A DNA stretch of 64,000 bases from Shinisaurus crocodilurus (taxonomy: Eukaryota; Chordata; Lepidosauria; Squamata; Shinisauridae). Shown one piece after another: positions 63,018-64,000 of this stretch. The DNA lies in NCBI GenBank assembly GCA_021292165.1, contig CM037878.1, positions 188,851,118 through 188,915,117 on the forward strand, given 5' to 3'. The notes under the pieces are model-generated. The model saw only the letters and a list, made by a program, of their open reading frames with translations. It was not told the origin of the DNA and did not search any database. The stretch's first letter is position 1. Every line of letters starts with the position of its first letter. Made by a program: the position numbers and the translations under genes.

Positions 63018-63368
63018 AAGGATCCTATGGGGTCCACGTGCTAGCGGTACCGATGTTACCAGCATTACATTGTGCTAGTGTAAACCAATGCTTGCACAAT
63101 GTCAATAGCACTTGCTATCACACCAGGAAATTTTGCAGTGCCTCATCAGAAAAGCTGTGATTTTCCGTGGGGAGTATGAACCTTGTTTTCAAGCAAAAAT
63201 GTGCTCCCGGCTTCCGGGAACACGATTTTGCTTGAAAACAAGGCATGTGCTGTGCTACACCAGCAAATTTCCCATTGTGCTAGTAAGTGCTATTGATGTT
63301 GCACCAGCGTTGGTTTATGCTAGTGCAACATTACTACTGCCAGCACATGGACATCATTGGATCCTTTG
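63018..63368. repeat. 350-bp palindromic element, AAGGATCC ends
   Basis: The whole segment folds back on itself. The outer pair is AAGGATCCTATGG / CATTGGATCCTTTG. Middle pairs include TTGTGCTAGTGTAAACCAA / TTGGTTTATGCTAGTGCAAC and AATAGCACTTGCTA / TAGTAAGTGCTATT. The inner pair is CCTTGTTTTCAAGCAAAAAT / ATTTTGCTTGAAAACAAGG. It is likely a MITE; no clear target duplication. Confidence 0.85.
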
Positions 63369-64000
63369 CATATTTTGTAATATTTTTAAAATCATTTTTA
63401 TTCCACGTCTCAGCCTAAGATCCCAAAACAGCTTATACAATTTTCTCTGATAATTCTCTTGTATTTGAACTACAGTCTGGCAAGTAATTCGGTAACAGCA
63501 CCTCTCAATAAACACTTTCAGATGAAAGCTTCTGTCATGCGATGGATTTTCAATGCAGGTTTTAGTTCTCTTAAGGAAGGTAGCCTATGTTGTGGAATTT
63601 CTCCTAGAAACTGTTGTGGAATTTCTCCTAGTCCAATCTGCCTTTAGTAAACCAAGTACTTTATTATTGGTCTGATCAGAGGTAAATTCCTGGCACAGAT
63701 ACAAGGAAAGCACAAACTCAGAAACGCAGCTTGGGGTTTTATAGGGGGGAGCATATACCCATGCAAAGAAGGAATCTGTTCTTGGAAGAAACCAGTAACC
63801 TTATTTGGGGTATCCGGTCATATACACACACATAAAAGGACAATACGAGATAATATGTTGTCAGCACAGAAACAACGCATGATCTATCCTTATAAGGGAG
63901 TGCTTCCGAATGATATGTTTACATAAACATATGTTATGTTGACTTTTGCTCTACAGACATTCTGACTTAGACTCTTTATCTTACTTTCAACAATCCTTCA
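63369..64000. other. Intronic stretch with a 24-bp tandem doublet
   Basis: TGTTGTGGAATTTCTCCTAG occurs at 63588 and again 24 bases later. Nothing else recognised to the end of the window. Confidence 0.55.

Larger units (their letters stand above)
41879..64000 (+). other. GABRG3: Inferred downstream intron of GABRG3
   Basis: It starts with the donor GTAGGTAC. The next exon expected (about 153 bp, beginning the stretch that leads into the first membrane helix, with the usual RRMGYFTIQTYIPC phrase) was looked for by eye and not found, so the intron is at least 22 kb. This follows from the exon call and is inference. Confidence 0.7.

Overview
This window is vertebrate nuclear DNA, most likely from a squamate reptile. 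The evidence is several Sauria SINEs (tRNA-derived, lizard and snake specific), 5S rRNA-derived SINEs, L2, CR1 and L1 LINEs, a Penelope-like element, and many short non-autonomous hAT transposons with exact 8-bp target-site duplications. There are no bacterial features, operons, rRNA or tRNA genes, CRISPR arrays or origins. Almost every long open reading frame is a transposon relic or a chance frame.

The one conventional gene piece is a single 138-bp exon at 41741-41878 on the + strand. It has a consensus splice acceptor and donor, and its conceptual translation matches the extracellular domain of a GABA-A receptor gamma subunit, best fitting gamma-3 (GABRG3). Gamma subunit genes are known to have a 138-bp exon at this place. 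The rest of the window is therefore read as the two very large introns on either side of it.

Layout. At 1-7 kb there is sparse intron, palindromic short elements and CR1-type LINE 3' fragments, one holding a 59-bp segment in three identical tandem copies. At 7-16.6 kb there are foldback hAT elements ending in TAGGGATGT, a 5S-derived SINE, a GC-rich 615-bp hAT element and a mariner-type element nested in an L2 tail, and a Penelope GIY-YIG endonuclease fragment. At 17-25 kb there are hAT elements, a Sauria SINE, an L2 tail, and a 140-bp block copied almost exactly from 23.2 kb to 19.7 kb. At 25-28.3 kb there is a diverged simple array split by an LTR-like stretch and a palindrome, then another hAT element. 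At 28.3-32.1 kb lie a CR1 (minus) with an intact FADD active site and a long decayed L2 (plus). At 33-37.3 kb there are hAT palindromes in a tRNA-derived SINE, a young 5'-truncated L1 with an exact 14-bp target duplication, and a 245-bp direct duplication on either side of it. At 37-42 kb there are SINEs, a young hAT element, a near-perfect hairpin and the GABRG3 exon. At 42-64 kb there are scattered LINE, SINE and hAT copies, an unidentified retrocopy-like sequence at 58.4 kb, and a 350-bp palindrome at 63.0-63.4 kb.

I did not find a new multi-gene system. The most interesting signals are the overlooked receptor exon, a 5S-headed SINE family whose tail matches a CR1 present in the same window, a local templated copy between two transposon clusters, and several recently active hAT families.
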